Assembly: GCA_903837355.1 (NCBI GenBank)
Contig: CAILUI010000190.1
Coordinates: forward strand, 1-34,413
Reading direction: 5' to 3'
Origin: an uncultured Victivallales bacterium
GTDB lineage: Bacteria > Verrucomicrobiota > Lentisphaeria > Oligosphaerales > JAFGRS01
Length of the DNA: 34,413 bases
Under the pieces are notes generated by a model. It was given only the letters and a program-made list of their open reading frames with translations. It was not told where the DNA came from and ran no database searches. Position numbers and translations under genes: made by a program. The number at the start of each line of letters is the position of its first letter. Within the stretch, counting starts at the first letter, position 1. Shown here in pieces: positions 32,144 to 34,413 of the stretch.

Positions 32144-34183
32144 TCAGGGAGTGATCTCAACGGCAGCCATGGAGTGTTTGGGGAGTTGGAACGTCCAGCC
32201 GTTGTCGACGCGCTGGCTCGGCGGCATGGAGAGGCGCACGGCGTCCTCGCGGCCCAGGTTGTTCGCCCACAGGGTGGGGCCGGTGAGCAGCCAGACCTGC
32301 GCCTGGGCCGTGACCTTCAGTCCGGTCCCGGTGATCCCCAGGGTCACCGTCTGCTCGCGGTCGGCGTTGGTGTTGAGCAGGAGGGCGGTGATGCGGCCAT
32401 CCTTGCGGCGTGCGGCCAGAGCGGTCAGATCGGGTACGGCGCCGTAGTTGGGCGGGGTCACTTCGCGGACGCTGAAGAGGCGGTAGTAGGCTTTGCCGGA
32501 GACCGCATCCGGGCCGCCGTTGCTCCCGCTGCGGCGGGCGCTGATGACCAGTTTCTCCGCGTCGGTCGGGGCGTGGTAGTCGACCTGTACCTCGGTCCAG
32601 TCGGACGCGCCCAGTACGGCATGGCTCTCGACCACCGGTTTGGCCAGGGGGCCGGTGCGGCCGTCACCGACCTCGAAACGCGCGCCGCTGTTGCCGGTCA
32701 GGGCATCGGTCTTGAGCATGCCGCTGATGCGGTACCAGGCCCCCGCCTTGGCCGGGAGGGTGACGGTGGCGTGCCGGTAGTCGAGGTCTCTGCCAGGGAA
32801 CTCGACCACCAGGAAGGTGCCTTTGGCCCGCTGTGGTACACGTGGCAGGGACTGGATAACCCAGCCGGCGGCGGGGGTCAACAGCTCGGCGGTTTCCGTG
32901 AGTCCGACGGGGGTCGCGCCGCTGCGGGGCAGGACATCGGCTGCGCCAGCGAAGCTCCAGGTAGCGCTGCTGACGGTGGCATCCAGGCGGGTCTCGCCGA
33001 GGTGCTGGGCATAGAGCTCGTAGACCATGGCCAGAGCCTGCCGGCGGAGGGGCTCTTTCTGGTGGAGATAGCCTTGGAGCATGCCCCATTCGCCATTGGC
33101 GAAGCCGCGGGCGGCAGCGCCGACGATGCGCTGGCGGGGGTCCATGAGCACACGCAGCATCTCGGCCTGCCCGAGGGCGGCGGCGAGGGTGTGGCGGTAG
33201 GGGACGGGCTGTTCCTGCAGGTAGTCGTTACCCAGCTCGGTGATCACCCAGGTCAGGTCCGTGCGACCGCAGGTTTCCTCGACCAAGGCGTTCAGGCGCT
33301 CCCACCTGGCCTGCACTTGGGCGGCGCTGGCGAGGCTCGCCTGCAGCAGCGCTTGCGACTGGTCCGGCGAGGTGTCGCCTTGCCAGTGCGGCAGCACAAA
33401 GCGGGTCACCGCAAAGTCCATGCGGCCGCCGATCTTCTCCAGCACCGGCAGGTTCCAGGTCTCCACGCTGGCCGGCACCGCCGCGCCCAGCCGCACCTGC
33501 GGGTCCACGGCCCGCATGGCCTCACGGCAGCGCAGGTAGCGTTCCGCGTACTGGTCGGGTGACAGGCTCTGGCGAACCGGGCTCCCGGCGGGGGCGGCGT
33601 GGTCGCCGTGCCAGGCATCCGCGTCGACCTCGAACCAGACCACGCCGTAGGGGGTCGCGTGTCCATCCGCCGCGCGCACGGCGGCCCAGTCCGTGCCGCC
33701 ATTCGGGTTGGTACCATTGTTGGGGGCGTTGAGGTATTCGACCAGGTCGGCCGCGTCCTTCTCCGTACCCCAGTAGGCGCCGACGGTGATGCAGGCAGTG
33801 CTCGCCGTCTCCTGGCACCACGCCATGAACTCCGGCAGGCCGAACGCCTGCTGCGGGCGGCGGTCGACGGGCCCGACGGTCTCTTTCCAGTTCCAGGCAT
33901 GGCCGCTGCAGCCCCCCGGCCAACGCGCCAGGCTGAGGCCGCAGGCTCTGGCCGCGGCGGCGTACTCGGCCACCACGGTTTGGGAGCCGGGGTCCCAGAT
34001 GCCGGCGCCCCGGTCGCGATAGCGCGGGCTGGCGTCCTGGAACGCCGCCTGATTGGCCCCGAACAGCAGCCGGTTCAGCGGTCCGAGTTCGCGCTCGAGA
34101 TGCACGGTCACGGATGCCTGCGTCTGGCCATTTAGCGCCGGCGTGCAGCACCACGCCAGCACCATGATCATAATGGGCTTCAT
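32144..34183 (-). CDS. GH51-like (alpha-L-arabinofuranosidase-type) exported protein with altered acid/base site
   Basis: This 679-residue protein has a signal peptide (about residues 1-22). It resembles GH51: LNRLLFGANQAAF, then SLARWPGGCSGHAWNWKETVGP, EFMAWCQETASTACITVG, DAADLVEYLNAPNNG and ATPYGVVWFEVDADAWHG. In active enzymes the last segment reads WEIGNE with the acid/base Glu; here the corresponding residues (187-189) are Asp-Ala-Asp. The presumed nucleophile strand is kept (TWVITELGND, Glu316). The region around residues 470-590 looks like a carbohydrate-binding beta-sandwich, followed by a C-terminal beta domain. It may be a binding protein or an enzyme with changed mechanism. AGGGAG before the ATG at 34183 supports the start. 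Confidence 0.82.
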   Translation of the reverse strand: MKPIMIMVLAWCCTPALNGQTQASVTVHLERELGPLNRLLFGANQAAFQDASPRYRDRGAGIWDPGSQTVVAEYAAAARACGLSLARWPGGCSGHAWNWKETVGPVDRRPQQAFGLPEFMAWCQETASTACITVGAYWGTEKDAADLVEYLNAPNNGTNPNGGTDWAAVRAADGHATPYGVVWFEVDADAWHGDHAAPAGSPVRQSLSPDQYAERYLRCREAMRAVDPQVRLGAAVPASVETWNLPVLEKIGGRMDFAVTRFVLPHWQGDTSPDQSQALLQASLASAAQVQARWERLNALVEETCGRTDLTWVITELGNDYLQEQPVPYRHTLAAALGQAEMLRVLMDPRQRIVGAAARGFANGEWGMLQGYLHQKEPLRRQALAMVYELYAQHLGETRLDATVSSATWSFAGAADVLPRSGATPVGLTETAELLTPAAGWVIQSLPRVPQRAKGTFLVVEFPGRDLDYRHATVTLPAKAGAWYRISGMLKTDALTGNSGARFEVGDGRTGPLAKPVVESHAVLGASDWTEVQVDYHAPTDAEKLVISARRSGSNGGPDAVSGKAYYRLFSVREVTPPNYGAVPDLTALAARRKDGRITALLLNTNADREQTVTLGITGTGLKVTAQAQVWLLTGPTLWANNLGREDAVRLSMPPSQRVDNGWTFQLPKHSMAAVEITP

Positions 34184-34309
34184 CACAACTCCCTGGGCGA
34201 CCTACAGGCAGGACTAACCACGTCACCAAATCTAGCGCCGGCGGCAGGAAGTCGCCAACGGCACTGGCCGAGGGCCAGGGCTGTTCCAAGATCGCGGTTC
34301 CCGCTACGG

Positions 34310-34345
34310 GTGAGCGCGTGAGAACGTGAAAGCGTGGATGCGTGG
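34310..34345. repeat. Octamer repeat array, about four units
   Basis: The array reads GTGAGCGC, GTGAGAAC, GTGAAAGC, GTGGATGC, then GTGG. It is the same 8-base periodicity as at 12664-12695. It faces an inverted array at 34371-34401. Confidence 0.72.
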
Positions 34346-34370
34346 CAGACGGCCGGCACACGCGCCGTAA

Positions 34371-34401
34371 CCCTCACGCAATCACGCTCTCACGCTTTCA
34401 C
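34371..34401. repeat. Inverted octamer repeat array
   Basis: On the minus strand the units read GTGAAAGC, GTGAGAGC, GTGATTGC, GTGAGGG. The first 20 bases are identical to the start of the array at 12664. With 34310-34345 it can form an imperfect long stem around 25 bases of loop. Confidence 0.75.
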
Positions 34402-34413
34402 CGTGCCGGTGAC

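Larger units (their letters stand above)
34184..34413. other. Upstream region of GH51-like gene with octamer repeats
   Basis: About 230 bases to the window edge hold the presumed promoter of the minus-strand block, but no clear hexamer pair is seen. Beyond 34300 the DNA consists largely of two octamer arrays in inverted orientation, annotated separately. No gene is supported. Confidence 0.5.

Noticed and set aside
31913..33562. Long plus-strand frame opposite the GH51-like gene
   Set aside because: It is a Gly/Ala/Val-rich antisense shadow with no recognisable domain, and it crosses two well supported minus-strand genes.

Overview
The window is GC-rich bacterial chromosome with tightly packed genes. 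Several features point to an uncultured, environmental, Gram-negative-type bacterium of the Planctomycetota / Lentisphaerota / Armatimonadota kind. These are many lipoproteins and Tat-exported proteins, PQQ-like and NHL-like beta-propellers, a PEP-CTERM protein with a sulfatase-modifying-factor fold, a ceramidase-like enzyme, an MttB-family methyltransferase, a glycine-rich RRM protein and a family B DNA polymerase. This is inference from gene content; no rRNA or tRNA is present to fix the phylum.

Layout. (1) 346-3612, plus strand: a compact four-gene cassette of lipoprotein, DUF318/ArsP-type permease with an extra N-terminal domain, ModA-like binding protein, and a second lipoprotein that looks like a paralogue of the first. 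(2) 3676-6267, plus strand: a YkgJ-type cysteine-cluster protein, a Tat-exported beta-helix protein and a pyridoxamine-phosphate-oxidase-fold protein. (3) 12537-6272, minus strand: a six-gene, translationally coupled operon. It encodes two PQQ-like propeller proteins, an NHL-like propeller protein, a 79-residue Cys protein, a Tat ferredoxin with four 4Fe-4S motifs (NapG/MauM type) and a NapH/MauN-type membrane ferredoxin. No recognisable terminal reductase or cytochrome is included, and this is the best candidate for an undescribed system. (4) 13056-20543, plus strand: housekeeping genes, namely family B DNA polymerase, FmdB-type zinc ribbon, RRM RNA-binding protein with a long leader and a strong terminator, and a single-chain PurL. 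(5) 20544-23831: a 15-bp minisatellite, an AAA/DUF4143 ATPase with an AT-rich upstream region, a PEP-CTERM/FGE-like protein and a repeat-rich intergenic stretch. (6) 25241-23832 and 25614-26132: an MttB-family methyltransferase and a divergent small exported coiled-coil protein. (7) 34183-26227, minus strand: a long co-directional block holding a GH51-like glycosidase, an endonuclease/exonuclease/phosphatase-fold protein, a family 2 glycosyltransferase, a ceramidase-like hydrolase, a sugar-phosphate isomerase-like TIM barrel, an orphan TRAP substrate-binding lipoprotein, an orphan acyl carrier protein and a small Cys-rich protein.

The intergenic DNA is unusually structured. An 18-bp perfect palindrome inside nested inverted repeats occurs at two loci more than 10 kb apart. 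Octamer arrays of the GTGARAGC type occur at three places in two intergenic regions. A 31-bp direct repeat lies in the 23.2-23.8 kb gap. These look like genome-wide dispersed elements. No CRISPR array, insertion sequence, prophage or RNA gene was recognised.
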